DNA of 6,460 nucleotides, taken from contig JAUWFX010000106.1 of NCBI GenBank assembly GCA_030606765.1, forward strand, positions 1 to 6,460, given 5' to 3'. The notes below the pieces were generated by a model. That model was not told the origin of the DNA, did not search any database, and saw only the letters and a list, made by a program, of their open reading frames with translations. Positions within the stretch are counted from its first letter, which is position 1. Each line of letters begins with the position of its first letter. This document shows positions 1-4,746 of the stretch, in pieces. The translations under genes were made by a program, and so were the position numbers. The stretch comes from Dehalococcoidia bacterium (GTDB lineage: Bacteria > Chloroflexota > Dehalococcoidia > GIF9 > AB-539-J10).

Positions 1-2
1 AA

Positions 3-44
3 CATATACTTCAAGAAGGCGACATAGTCGAGTTCCATATCTAG
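3..44 (+). CDS. Possible C-terminal tail of a gene entering from the left
   Basis: The third forward frame is open from the window edge to a TAG at 42-44 and reads HILQEGDIVEFHI. The LQEGDxVEF pattern looks like the end of a small beta-barrel protein (OB-fold or cold-shock-like), but 13 residues cannot establish a family. Frame 2 is also open here, from 2 to a stop near 125, by chance or otherwise. Treat this as a hint that a plus-strand gene ends here. Confidence 0.25.
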   Translation, partial: HILQEGDIVEFHI

Positions 45-119
45 ACTTACGCAGTTATTTTCTGGCTCTAATAAAGTTGCGTGATTATACCATAGGAATA
101 GGTAAAAGGGAGGTGAATA

Positions 120-272
120 GTGCCTAGCAACAATATATTAATCAACTATGTCCTGTCATATGAGGTAAATAACAAAGACATGCCCAAATTGATAGAATGG
201 CTAGAAGGCAAGGGATATAAAATGGGCATGTCAACTGATAAAACTGCTATTAGTAGCCAGCATCCCTCATAG
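120..272 (+). CDS. Small hypothetical protein, 50 aa
   Basis: A GTG at 120 starts a 50-codon frame ending at TAG 270-272. It is preceded by GGAGG at 109-113 with 6 nt spacing, and an in-frame TGA at 114-116 rules out an upstream start. The product is hydrophilic and lysine-rich, with a central KLIEWLEGKGYK stretch that could form an amphipathic helix; there is no signal peptide or membrane segment. I recognise no family. Its last 23 bases overlap the 3' end of the convergent nuclease-like gene (250-519), so the two transcripts would be complementary at their ends. Support is the Shine-Dalgarno site and plausible composition only; it could be non-coding. Confidence 0.45.
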   Translation: MPSNNILINYVLSYEVNNKDMPKLIEWLEGKGYKMGMSTDKTAISSQHPS

Positions 273-519
273 CATCATTGACATTTATACTATCTACCCA
301 AACCCCTACTACTGCACTGCCATAAGCGCCTCTGGTAACTATTTCATAAGTAATAGATTTGGAAAGGATTAATGATTCTAGAAGCGCCTTTGCCTTTTGG
401 CCTTCTGGTGTGCTTATTGGTGGTGCGTTTACCCTTGCAAGTCGTATTCTGACTCTCACTTGAGTGTCAAATGTCTCACCATCAATAACATTGGCACATA
501 TTGCTGATTGCTTTGCCAT
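250..519 (-). CDS. Staphylococcal-nuclease-like (SNase/TNase fold) protein with degenerate active site
   Basis: This 89-residue protein matches the thermonuclease (SNase) domain layout: VIDGETF at 11-17, IRLARVNAPP at 25-34, a GQKAKALLESL helix at 40-50, AYGSAVVGVW at 65-74 and NVNDAMRDAGY at 79-89. Aligned by eye to S. aureus nuclease, the calcium ligand D21 is E15, R35 is kept as R26, D40 is N31, the general base E43 is P34 and R87 is S68. Calcium-dependent phosphodiester hydrolysis is therefore unlikely; an OB-fold binding role is possible. No signal peptide is seen, so it would be cytoplasmic. It ends at the GY where relatives usually continue a few residues. The start has a G-rich ribosome site (about 525-533) and a near-consensus promoter at 544-571. 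The family call is fairly firm; the function is not known. Confidence 0.82.
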   Translation of the reverse strand: MAKQSAICANVIDGETFDTQVRVRIRLARVNAPPISTPEGQKAKALLESLILSKSITYEIVTRGAYGSAVVGVWVDSINVNDAMRDAGY

Positions 520-537
520 AATATCACCCCCCCTCTA

Positions 538-571
538 ATGCGAATTATACGCATAAGACAGAAATTGTCAA
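538..571 (-). promoter_or_regulatory. Promoter of the SNase-like gene with a palindrome over the -10
   Basis: On the minus strand TTGACA (566-571) and TATAAT (544-549) both match the sigma-70 consensus exactly, with a 16-nt spacer. The expected start near 537 gives a short leader before the ATG at 519. The -10 is bracketed by ATGCG (538-542) and CGCAT (550-554), a perfect 5-bp inverted repeat with a 7-bp centre. Its position suits a repressor operator, which is an inference. Confidence 0.6.
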
Positions 572-688
572 GATGACAAAAACAAACAGGCTAGGGTGCT
601 AACCCCGATTACGGTCAAGGCACCACACGGGACTTTTATAATTAGTGATGCTTCAAGATAAAAATGCTCAGGCAGCGACTTCCAATAG
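572..688. other. Intergenic stretch between divergent promoters
   Basis: No gene is visible here. It holds short inverted repeats (GGGT 594-597 with ACCC 602-605; GGTGC 595-599 with GCACC 620-624) that compete with one another and are too weak to call. A TATAAT at 637-642 has no recognisable -35. Confidence 0.4.
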
Positions 689-717
689 TTGCAATTTTTA
701 AAGCCCTTTATTATACT
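689..717 (+). promoter_or_regulatory. Promoter of the zinc-ribbon gene
   Basis: TTGCAA (689-694, 4 of 6 consensus) and TATACT (712-717, 5 of 6) are separated by 17 nt. Transcription from about 724 would give a leader of about 110 nt before the ATG at 835. Confidence 0.5.
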
Positions 718-723
718 TGAATT

Positions 724-834
724 AGTGGTTATAAGCGTAGGTTATCACGCCTCTGTGAAAGCTCTTTCGAGCTCATTCGCGAACGTTGGATGACCGAAAC
801 TCGAGCCAAGTATTATAAGAAAGGAGGTCGTCCA
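724..834 (+). promoter_or_regulatory. Long 5' leader of the zinc-ribbon gene
   Basis: The predicted leader contains a hairpin AGCTC-TTTC-GAGCT (760-773) and a self-complementary TTCGCGAA (776-783), then a strong Shine-Dalgarno AAGGAGGT (821-828), 6 nt before ATG 835. An in-frame ATG at 790 lacks a ribosome site and is not preferred. Long structured leaders are typical of cold-shock mRNAs; that comparison is an inference. Confidence 0.35.
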
Positions 835-1140
835 ATGGGATTTACAGAGAAAACGCTAGAATGTTCTGACTGTGGTGCTACATTCACCTTTACTGCTGAG
901 GAGCAAGAGTTCCACGCTAGCAGGGGATATACTAATGAGCCCAAGCGTTGCCCAGCTTGCCGTGAAGCAAAGAGAGCCCAATACGATAGCTCCGGCGGTT
1001 ACAGATCTAGCCGCCAAATGCATCCCGCAGTATGTAATGAGTGTGGCAAGGACTGCGAAGTGCCCTTCGAGCCGAGAGAGGGCAGGCCAGTATATTGTAG
1101 TGAGTGCTACAACAAGATGAAATCGAGCGGTCAGCAATAA
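835..1140 (+). CDS. Double zinc-ribbon protein (PF13451-type ribbon plus CxxC-x17-CxxC domain)
   Basis: The 101-residue protein has two four-cysteine modules. The first, residues 8-47, uses C10/C13 and C39/C42 and carries the EEQEF...NEPKRCPACR signature of the probable zinc-ribbon family PF13451. The second, residues 67-91, is CNEC, exactly 17 residues including VPFEP, then CSEC, which fits the CxxC-x17-CxxC domain. A short Ser/Gly/Arg linker (52-60) joins them and the tail is basic. Both should bind zinc; the molecular role of these families is poorly defined, with nucleic-acid or ribosome association plausible. ATG 835 is chosen for AAGGAGGT 6 nt upstream and because family members begin just before this ribbon. 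The next gene downstream is an RRM protein, suggesting a shared RNA-related role. The cytoplasmic location is inferred. Confidence 0.9.
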   Translation: MGFTEKTLECSDCGATFTFTAEEQEFHASRGYTNEPKRCPACREAKRAQYDSSGGYRSSRQMHPAVCNECGKDCEVPFEPREGRPVYCSECYNKMKSSGQQ

Positions 1141-1161
1141 TTTAATGCAGCTGAATTCAAA

Positions 1162-1195
1162 GGGGGCTGGAACCAAACTCAGCCCCCGAAGGTTC
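1162..1195 (+). terminator. Strong hairpin after the zinc-ribbon gene, terminator-like but without a U tract
   Basis: GGGGGCTG (1162-1169) pairs perfectly with CAGCCCCC (1180-1187) around a 10-nt loop, starting 22 nt after the stop codon. No T run follows, so it may stabilise the 3' end or terminate weakly. The loop bases GAACC (1170-1174) can instead pair with GGTTC (1191-1195), giving a mutually exclusive alternative. Confidence 0.5.
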
Positions 1196-1275
1196 AGAAG
1201 CAGAGGCATTCAGCGTGTTCTAAAAAGTTCGGCTGCACAAAGGTAAGGCTATAAAATTAAAAGGGGGTTAATATT

Positions 1276-1602
1276 GTGAATATATATGTAGGTAATTTAT
1301 CTCGCGAGGTTACCGAGGATGAATTGCGCCAGGCATTTGAGCCTTTTGGGCAAGTCACATCGGTAAACGTCATTAAGGATAGGTACAGCGGCGAATCCAG
1401 AGGTTTTGGGTTTGTTGAGATGTCAACGAAATCTGAGGCCCAGGCTGCAATCAACGGGCTTAATGGAACATCATTGGGAGAGCGGACTCTCAGTGTTAGT
1501 GAGGCACGCCCTCGCACCGAAGGTGGTGGAAGAGGTGGTGGTGGTGGGTATGGTGGTGGTGGTGGTGGGTTTGGTGGACGAGGCAAACAGCGTAGATACT
1601 AA
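1276..1602 (+). CDS. RRM-type RNA-binding protein with glycine-rich tail
   Basis: The 108-residue protein is a single RNA recognition motif. RNP2 is IYVGNL (3-8), RNP1 is RGFGFVEM (42-49), the first helix is EDELRQAFEPFG (14-25), and the fold ends at LSVSEARP (72-79). A short glycine-rich tail with R86, Y92, F99 and R102 follows, ending KQRRY. It should bind single-stranded RNA through F44 and F46 of RNP1 and Y4 of RNP2. Bacterial proteins of this type, best known in cyanobacteria, are often cold-inducible and act as RNA chaperones; that role is inherited from the family. The start is GTG 1276 with AGGGGG at 1262-1267. A TATAAA at 1250-1255 with a poor -35 is the only promoter hint, so it may be partly read through from the zinc-ribbon gene 135 nt upstream. 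Confidence 0.95.
   Translation: MNIYVGNLSREVTEDELRQAFEPFGQVTSVNVIKDRYSGESRGFGFVEMSTKSEAQAAINGLNGTSLGERTLSVSEARPRTEGGGRGGGGGYGGGGGGFGGRGKQRRY
1522..1577 (+). repeat. GGT triplet repeat in the RRM gene tail
   Basis: Near-uninterrupted GGT codons encode most of the glycine tail. The uniform codon suggests slippage-driven growth, so its length may vary between strains. The opposite strand reads as a long proline run, which is a shadow. Confidence 0.8.
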
Positions 1603-1625
1603 GATACTGGCATCTTACTGATTGA

Positions 1626-1880
1626 GGCCTTTATAATAGCGACCTGAAGTTCCAGGCTGAGGAAGGGAAGTTTGCTTTTTCCTGTAGCTCAGAGCTATCA
1701 TTGATGCTGACTATCTCTACAACATGACTGTCATGCGGCACTAATACCAGAGACGATAGTATCAAAGCTGGCATCGAGGGCCAGGAGGAAATAGAACGCG
1801 CCCTATTCAAGAACTATCGAGGCGTTCTTCAGGTGTTGGGAGACCTTTTGCCTAAGTCTCAAAGGTCTTATCAAAATTAA
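1626..1880 (+). pseudogene. Decayed coding stretch of unknown origin, interrupted by one TGA
   Basis: One frame is open from 1626 to TAA 1878-1880 apart from a single TGA at 1725-1727. The part after the stop, from about 1755, reads like real protein: GIEGQEEIERALFKNY then RGVLQVLGDLLPKS. It is amphipathic, helix-forming and low in odd residues. No start codon with a ribosome site was found. The last 29 bases overlap the 3' end of the convergent GNAT gene. It may be the remnant of a longer gene; I do not recognise the family. A chance open frame is the alternative. Confidence 0.3.
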
Positions 1881-2310
1881 TAATATTGCTACACTGGAAA
1901 CCCTGCCGCTCGAAGAGGGCCTGCAGTTCTTTGTTACCTTCTGGAATGAGGGCACGAACCGTGCCAATATCTTCGGTTTGGCAATGATACAGGAGCGCCT
2001 GAATTAATTTGCGGCCAATGCCGCGCCCCTGATAATCAGGGTGAATAAATATAGCGTGAATAATGCACACTTCAGTAAGCGGTACCATTAGATACATCGA
2101 CCGGTTAATTGAAAAGCCAATTATTTTACCATCAACCTCAGCTACGAAACTCACGTCGGGCGGTGTCCCAGGGTTAGCGGCAGCTAAGTCATCATAACTG
2201 ATAACATCACGCCCCGGGCCTCTAATTATCCTATCAAGAGCCAGGACCTCATGAATGTCGTTACGTTCCATGCGCCGAATATTGACTTTGGCTTCTTTCG
2301 CGTTGTTCAT
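1852..2310 (-). CDS. GNAT-family N-acetyltransferase
   Basis: The 152-residue protein has the GNAT fold. INIRRMERNDI-like beta1/alpha1 occupies 9-30, FVAEVDGKIIGF at 55-66 is beta2-beta3, IHAIFIHPDYQGRGIGRKLI at 84-103 is beta4 with motif A, and LFERQGF near 136-142 is the usual end of the fold. The Q94-G-R-G-I-G99 loop binds the acetyl-CoA pyrophosphate. It transfers an acetyl group from acetyl-CoA to an amine; the substrate cannot be told, though similar stand-alone proteins acetylate protein N-termini or small amines. ATG 2310 is preferred over an in-frame TTG five codons upstream because CACCTCC at 2317-2323 gives GGAGGTG with 6 nt spacing, and that site would lie inside the longer version. 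It is transcribed from 2401-2430 through a hairpin and T-run at 2340-2366. Confidence 0.93.
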   Translation of the reverse strand: MNNAKEAKVNIRRMERNDIHEVLALDRIIRGPGRDVISYDDLAAANPGTPPDVSFVAEVDGKIIGFSINRSMYLMVPLTEVCIIHAIFIHPDYQGRGIGRKLIQALLYHCQTEDIGTVRALIPEGNKELQALFERQGFQCSNIINFDKTFET

Positions 2311-2339
2311 CTTAAACACCTCCAAAGTTATCGTTGCCT

Positions 2340-2366
2340 AAAAACAATCCCTCCCCTACGGGGAGG
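2340..2366 (-). terminator. Intrinsic terminator-like attenuator in the GNAT leader
   Basis: On the minus strand CCTCCCC (2366-2360) pairs perfectly with GGGGAGG (2356-2350) around a 3-nt loop. Five bases later comes TTTTT (2344-2340). It sits between the promoter at 2401-2430 and the GNAT start at 2310, so transcripts must pass it. That is the position of an attenuator; the 5-nt gap before the T run makes it imperfect. Confidence 0.45.
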
Positions 2367-2400
2367 TGGTAGCAGATAACCCGGCATACTATGTGCGCAT

Positions 2401-2430
2401 ATTATACCTCTTTCTCCAACTCTCTATCAA
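2401..2430 (-). promoter_or_regulatory. Promoter of the GNAT gene
   Basis: TTGATA (2425-2430, 5 of 6) and TATAAT (2401-2406, perfect) lie 18 nt apart on the minus strand. The predicted start near 2394 gives a leader of about 85 nt. Confidence 0.55.
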
Positions 2431-2524
2431 GACCTTATCTCCCCAGGGTGGTTATGGTAGGTGCGGATTGTAGTCCCTCACGGTAGTGGGTGTCAATCAC
2501 GGCAAGACAGAGCTTTCCAAGCCA

Positions 2525-2553
2525 TTGACTATGCTTGGGCGATACAGTATGCT
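2525..2553 (+). promoter_or_regulatory. Promoter of the DUF4177-like gene
   Basis: TTGACT (2525-2530, 5 of 6) and TATGCT (2548-2553, 4 of 6) have a 17-nt spacer. The expected start near 2560 is followed by AGGAGGT at 2568-2574 and ATG 2583. It diverges from the GNAT promoter about 95 bp away. Confidence 0.5.
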
Positions 2554-2582
2554 TAAGTTGTATAAGTAGGAGGTACAATTAA

Positions 2583-2771
2583 ATGAGCCAGTGGCATTAT
2601 CATGTAGAAAAATACACCTTTAGAGAGTTAGTAAAACCAGGGTATTTAAATTCTCTTGGAGAAGAGGGCTGGGAACTGGTTGGTTTGAAGAGACTATCAG
2701 AAACTCAGAAAGCAACTCAGCAGCAATGGTTGGCAGTGTTTAAGAAGCAGCTTGTAGAAAAAAAAGGGTGA
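2583..2771 (+). CDS. DUF4177-like small protein
   Basis: This 62-residue protein has the shape of DUF4177 (PF13783). A first strand, WHYHVEKYTF (4-13), is followed by YLNSLGEEGWELVGLKR (21-37) with the hallmark LN-x-x-G-x-EGWELV, then a last strand, QWLAVFKK (48-55). These small alpha/beta proteins occur singly or as domains and have no established function. There is no signal peptide or membrane segment. The start has AGGAGGT 8 nt upstream, and a promoter lies at 2525-2553. The gene appears monocistronic and converges on a small membrane protein, with a folded element between their 3' ends. Confidence 0.85.
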   Translation: MSQWHYHVEKYTFRELVKPGYLNSLGEEGWELVGLKRLSETQKATQQQWLAVFKKQLVEKKG

Positions 2772-2797
2772 ACATGATTTCCGTGTTACTGCCTTTA

Positions 2798-2869
2798 ATG
2801 TAGTCGAAAGCGTAGGTAGCGCTACTGCCCAGGGGTATGCACCCATACCAATCCTGAGCAAGACTACAT
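2798..2869. ncRNA. Candidate structured element: three-way junction
   Basis: Stem P1 is ATGTAGTC (2798-2805) with GACTACAT (2862-2869), 8 perfect pairs. Inside it, P2 pairs 2810-2815 with 2822-2828 (GTAG/CTAC plus two pairs across one bulged T). P3 pairs CAGGGGTATG (2830-2839) with CATACC (2844-2849) and CCTG (2853-2856) across a 3-nt AAT bulge, with a CACC loop. It lies between the convergent ends of two genes, and either strand could form it. No T run follows, so it is not a plain terminator. It could be a small RNA, a 3'-end structure or a DNA cruciform; chance pairing is not excluded. Confidence 0.3.
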
Positions 2870-2902
2870 AAGACAATCTACGACTGCGAAATCAGGATCG
2901 CC

Positions 2903-3175
2903 TTACTCTTTACTTTCCGTTTCCTTTTCCGTTTCCCTGGCGTGCAAATAAATGCCAACTGCCCAGCCAAGCCAGCAACCCAGGCTGAATACAAAGCTGG
3001 CGATTGCCAGTAGATACCAGGATGTCGGATAAAGCCCGAGAAGAGTAACAGTTGCCTCGCTAACAATTCCGACTATAGCGAATGCCACGCCGAGCCAGGT
3101 CGCAACACTGCCCATAATTCCCATGCGACCGCGATTGCGCTTGGTGAATCCGGGTCCCGTCCACATTTCTTTCAT
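2903..3175 (-). CDS. Small two-helix membrane protein of unknown function
   Basis: The 90-residue product has a basic N-terminal stretch (KRNRGR, 12-17), a hydrophobic helix at about 19-39 and a second at about 53-77, then a charged tail of ETEK/ETES repeats. By the positive-inside rule both ends face the cytoplasm with a short outer loop around 48-52. I recognise no family; the small size suggests an accessory subunit or a stand-alone integral membrane peptide. The start at 3175 has AAGGAG 7 nt upstream, and TATAAT at 3209-3214 is a likely -10. The tail is encoded by a 12-bp tandem repeat (2914-2936). It lies 89 bp downstream of the methyltransferase on the same strand and seems separately transcribed. 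Confidence 0.75.
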   Translation of the reverse strand: MKEMWTGPGFTKRNRGRMGIMGSVATWLGVAFAIVGIVSEATVTLLGLYPTSWYLLAIASFVFSLGCWLGWAVGIYLHARETEKETESKE

Positions 3176-3208
3176 GTAATCACTCCTTTACTGTTTATTT
3201 AAATTTCA

Positions 3209-3214
3209 ATTATA
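3209..3214 (-). promoter_or_regulatory. -10 box of the small membrane protein gene
   Basis: A perfect TATAAT on the minus strand, 34 nt upstream of the ATG at 3175. No good -35 is present at 16-18 nt spacing, so it may need an activator or be weak. Confidence 0.35.
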
Positions 3215-3264
3215 GCTATCTGTTGTTACCTTAACTGAAGCCTTTTGGCCCCTGGTTGATATTT

Positions 3265-3891
3265 CTATTGCTTGAGACCCCGTACAATTATCATTTTAGG
3301 CGTCATGAATCCTTTTGCATAGGTGATAGCAATATCCGAGAATCCAGCCTCTTTCAACATATTTCGCACGTCATTCTCAGTCCAAAGCTGCATCCCGTAC
3401 TTCTTAATATCCTTGGAATGGTCTTTCCCGTCTTCAGCGTTCCATTCTATACAGACAACAATTCTCCCTCCCGAACGTAACACTCGATACATTTCCTTCA
3501 GCGACTCCACAGGCTTAGGAAACAGCATGAAACTAGCCATCGATGTAGCGACACTGAACTTATTATTTTCCCATGGGAGTTGTGTTGCTTCACCCTGCAC
3601 GAATTCTGCGCTCCCTTCTACAATTCGTTCCTTGTTCTTCTTGATTGCTAGCTTGACACAAAGTTGCGAAAGGTCCAACCCAGTAACGCTATGGGCGTGT
3701 GAGGTATAGTTCTTGATGAAGTGACCGTTGCCGCAAGCGATTTCAAGGAGGTCATCTGTCGGTTGCAGTGCCAAAGCTTTAGCCACATTCTCATAAATGG
3801 ACTTATGCCCGAAGTTCATGCCCATCAGGGTAGCTCTACCAGCAATTCCCCTGGGTAATTCGAACTGGGTTTGTTTTCTTCCAACATCCAT
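3265..3891 (-). CDS. Class I SAM-dependent methyltransferase (Methyltransf_11-like)
   Basis: The 208-residue protein has the Rossmann methyltransferase motifs in order: motif I LLEIACGNGHF (48-58) for the SAM methionine end, VTGLDLS (69-75) with D73 for the ribose, EATQLPWENNKFSVATSM (101-118) as motifs post-II/II, and EMYRVLRSGGRIVVC (133-147) as motif III. An N-terminal helical cap (about 14-42) should form part of the substrate pocket. The layout resembles the UbiE/Methyltransf_11 group, which methylates small molecules, quinones or lipids; the substrate is unknown. The start at 3891 has AAAGGAG 7 nt upstream. It is 23 bp downstream of the membrane methyltransferase and presumably co-transcribed from the repeat-borne promoter at 4527-4555. 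It is cytoplasmic, with no signal peptide. Confidence 0.92.
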   Translation of the reverse strand: MDVGRKQTQFELPRGIAGRATLMGMNFGHKSIYENVAKALALQPTDDLLEIACGNGHFIKNYTSHAHSVTGLDLSQLCVKLAIKKNKERIVEGSAEFVQGEATQLPWENNKFSVATSMASFMLFPKPVESLKEMYRVLRSGGRIVVCIEWNAEDGKDHSKDIKKYGMQLWTENDVRNMLKEAGFSDIAITYAKGFMTPKMIIVRGLKQ

Positions 3892-3914
3892 TTTTCAGCT
3901 CCTTTAACAGCTAT

Positions 3915-4475
3915 TCAGGATTTCGGCAATCCTATCCATCTCGGCGTTCTCTCCATGTATTTTCGGTAAGTATCACCGTATTTCTCAAGGCAGGTGCGTT
4001 CTTCCGAGCCTGCATATATGAAGCCAAGACCTGTGTACACAATGGTTAGCAGCAGGAAAAGCCACGAAGCCGAGGCTATACCTACCCCGATAAACACTAC
4101 TAACTGGGTGATGTACATGGGATGTCTGGAGTAGCGGTATAGTCCCGTGGTTATCGGTTTCTCACCAAGCGGAGTAGTAACAAAGGACACTATAACCATG
4201 ATATAAGTAACTGTTCCCACTATGGCAATGGGAAGCCCAACATAAAACCACATCGTGCCCAGGCGCAACGGCAGGAAGATAGAGTATACGAAGGCAAGAA
4301 CCCAGAGTACCCACGCAATACGGTTTACTGTCTTATGAACCCCGCCATATGATTCCATTGAGTCTTCTAGCCAACCTTTATGAACCCTCATAATTATGGG
4401 CATAGGCAAGAAATTAATAAGCATGAAAATCCAGGCATTCCAAATACCTATTTCAAAGACTGGTATAGCTCGCAT
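3915..4475 (-). CDS. Isoprenylcysteine/phospholipid methyltransferase-family integral membrane protein
   Basis: The 186-residue protein has hydrophobic segments at about 8-30, 53-71, 75-99 and 121-153. The family motif PITTGLYRYSRHPMY spans 107-121 (R117-H118-P119), and the C-terminal part has EER (158-160) then YGDTYRKY (166-173). These are the conserved SAM-binding parts of the ICMT/PEMT (PF04191/PF04140-like) fold. Bacterial members methylate a lipid-like or isoprenoid substrate at the membrane; the exact substrate cannot be read from sequence. ATG 4475 has an AAAAGGA site 8-9 nt upstream. It leads an operon with the soluble methyltransferase (gap 23 bp), driven by a promoter inside repeat copy A with a leader of about 45 nt. 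Two SAM enzymes in one operon suggest sequential modification of a related compound, which is inference. Confidence 0.92.
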   Translation of the reverse strand: MRAIPVFEIGIWNAWIFMLINFLPMPIIMRVHKGWLEDSMESYGGVHKTVNRIAWVLWVLAFVYSIFLPLRLGTMWFYVGLPIAIVGTVTYIMVIVSFVTTPLGEKPITTGLYRYSRHPMYITQLVVFIGVGIASASWLFLLLTIVYTGLGFIYAGSEERTCLEKYGDTYRKYMERTPRWIGLPKS

Positions 4476-4526
4476 GATTTACGTCCTTTTCGAGATATTC
4501 CTCGTCAACATATGCGTTGGAGACTG

Positions 4527-4555
4527 AGTGTATTCCCTGGTGAGTTTATTGTCAA
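4527..4555 (-). promoter_or_regulatory. Promoter in repeat copy A, driving the methyltransferase operon
   Basis: TTGACA (4550-4555, perfect) and TACACT (4527-4532, 4 of 6) are 17 nt apart. Both boxes are unchanged in copy B at exactly 1500 bp distance although the spacer has diverged, which supports function. The start is expected near 4520. Confidence 0.6.
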
Positions 4556-4605
4556 TAGGCATCTGGTTACCGGCTCAGAGGAATACCACCTTACAGGACA
4601 AGCTA

Positions 4606-4637
4606 ATTCGAATGCCGAACGTGATAATATCATTACC
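4606..4637. promoter_or_regulatory. Conserved palindromic blocks upstream of promoter A
   Basis: A perfect 8-bp palindrome ATTCGAAT (4606-4613) is followed by GATAAT-ATC-ATTACC (4623-4637), a palindrome with one mismatch. Their centres are about 20 bp apart, roughly two helical turns, and lie about 90 and 110 bp upstream of the predicted start. That position suits an activator. Conserved in copy B. Confidence 0.35.
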
Positions 4638-4721
4638 TATGCTAGGCCTTGGAGATAGTTCCCGCACTACTGTCTGAGAAGAACGGGCTGATTCGGACAA
4701 TACGGCAAATGCTGGTTACTA

Positions 4722-4744
4722 TATGCTAACTTCCTGTTAGTATA
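4722..4744 (-). terminator. Hairpin just after the dehydrogenase stop codon
   Basis: 4722-4730 pairs with 4736-4744 (9 pairs including one G-T) around a 5-nt loop, starting 2 nt after the TGA at 4747-4749. No T run follows on the minus strand, so termination would be weak or the hairpin may only protect the 3' end. Confidence 0.35.
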
Positions 4745-4746
4745 AT

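Larger units (their letters stand above)
4504..4712. repeat. Duplicated upstream module, copy A
   Basis: From 4521 to 4663 this matches 6021-6164 at about 120 of 143 positions by hand count, with one 1-nt gap. Weaker similarity continues on both sides to about 4504 and 4712. Identical blocks include GAATACCACC (4581-4590), AATGCCGAAC (4611-4620) and CATTACCTAT (4631-4640). The copy lies immediately upstream of the membrane methyltransferase and carries its promoter. No terminal inverted repeats or target-site duplications were seen. Confidence 0.85.

Noticed and set aside
856..1209. Minus-strand and alternative plus-strand frames over the zinc-ribbon gene
   Set aside because: They overlap a gene with clear cysteine motifs and ribosome site and show no domain of their own.
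1257..1586. Minus-strand proline-rich frame opposite the RRM gene
   Set aside because: Its long proline run is the complement of the GGT repeat; it is a shadow of the RRM coding sequence.
2798..2869. Integron attC site or tRNA-like element
   Set aside because: No GTTRRRY/RYYYAAC core sites, no integrase nearby, and no tRNA T-loop or acceptor stem.
3256..3709. Plus-strand frames opposite the SAM methyltransferase
   Set aside because: Shadows of the methyltransferase, without ribosome sites or recognisable protein features.
4512..4658. Plus-strand open frame conserved in both repeat copies (4512-4658 and about 6012-6167)
   Set aside because: The shared 39-codon region has no ribosome site. 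By hand count, differences fall on first, second and third codon positions (about 3, 5 and 8) with only weak third-position bias, and many change the residue. The conserved minus-strand promoter explains the conservation better.
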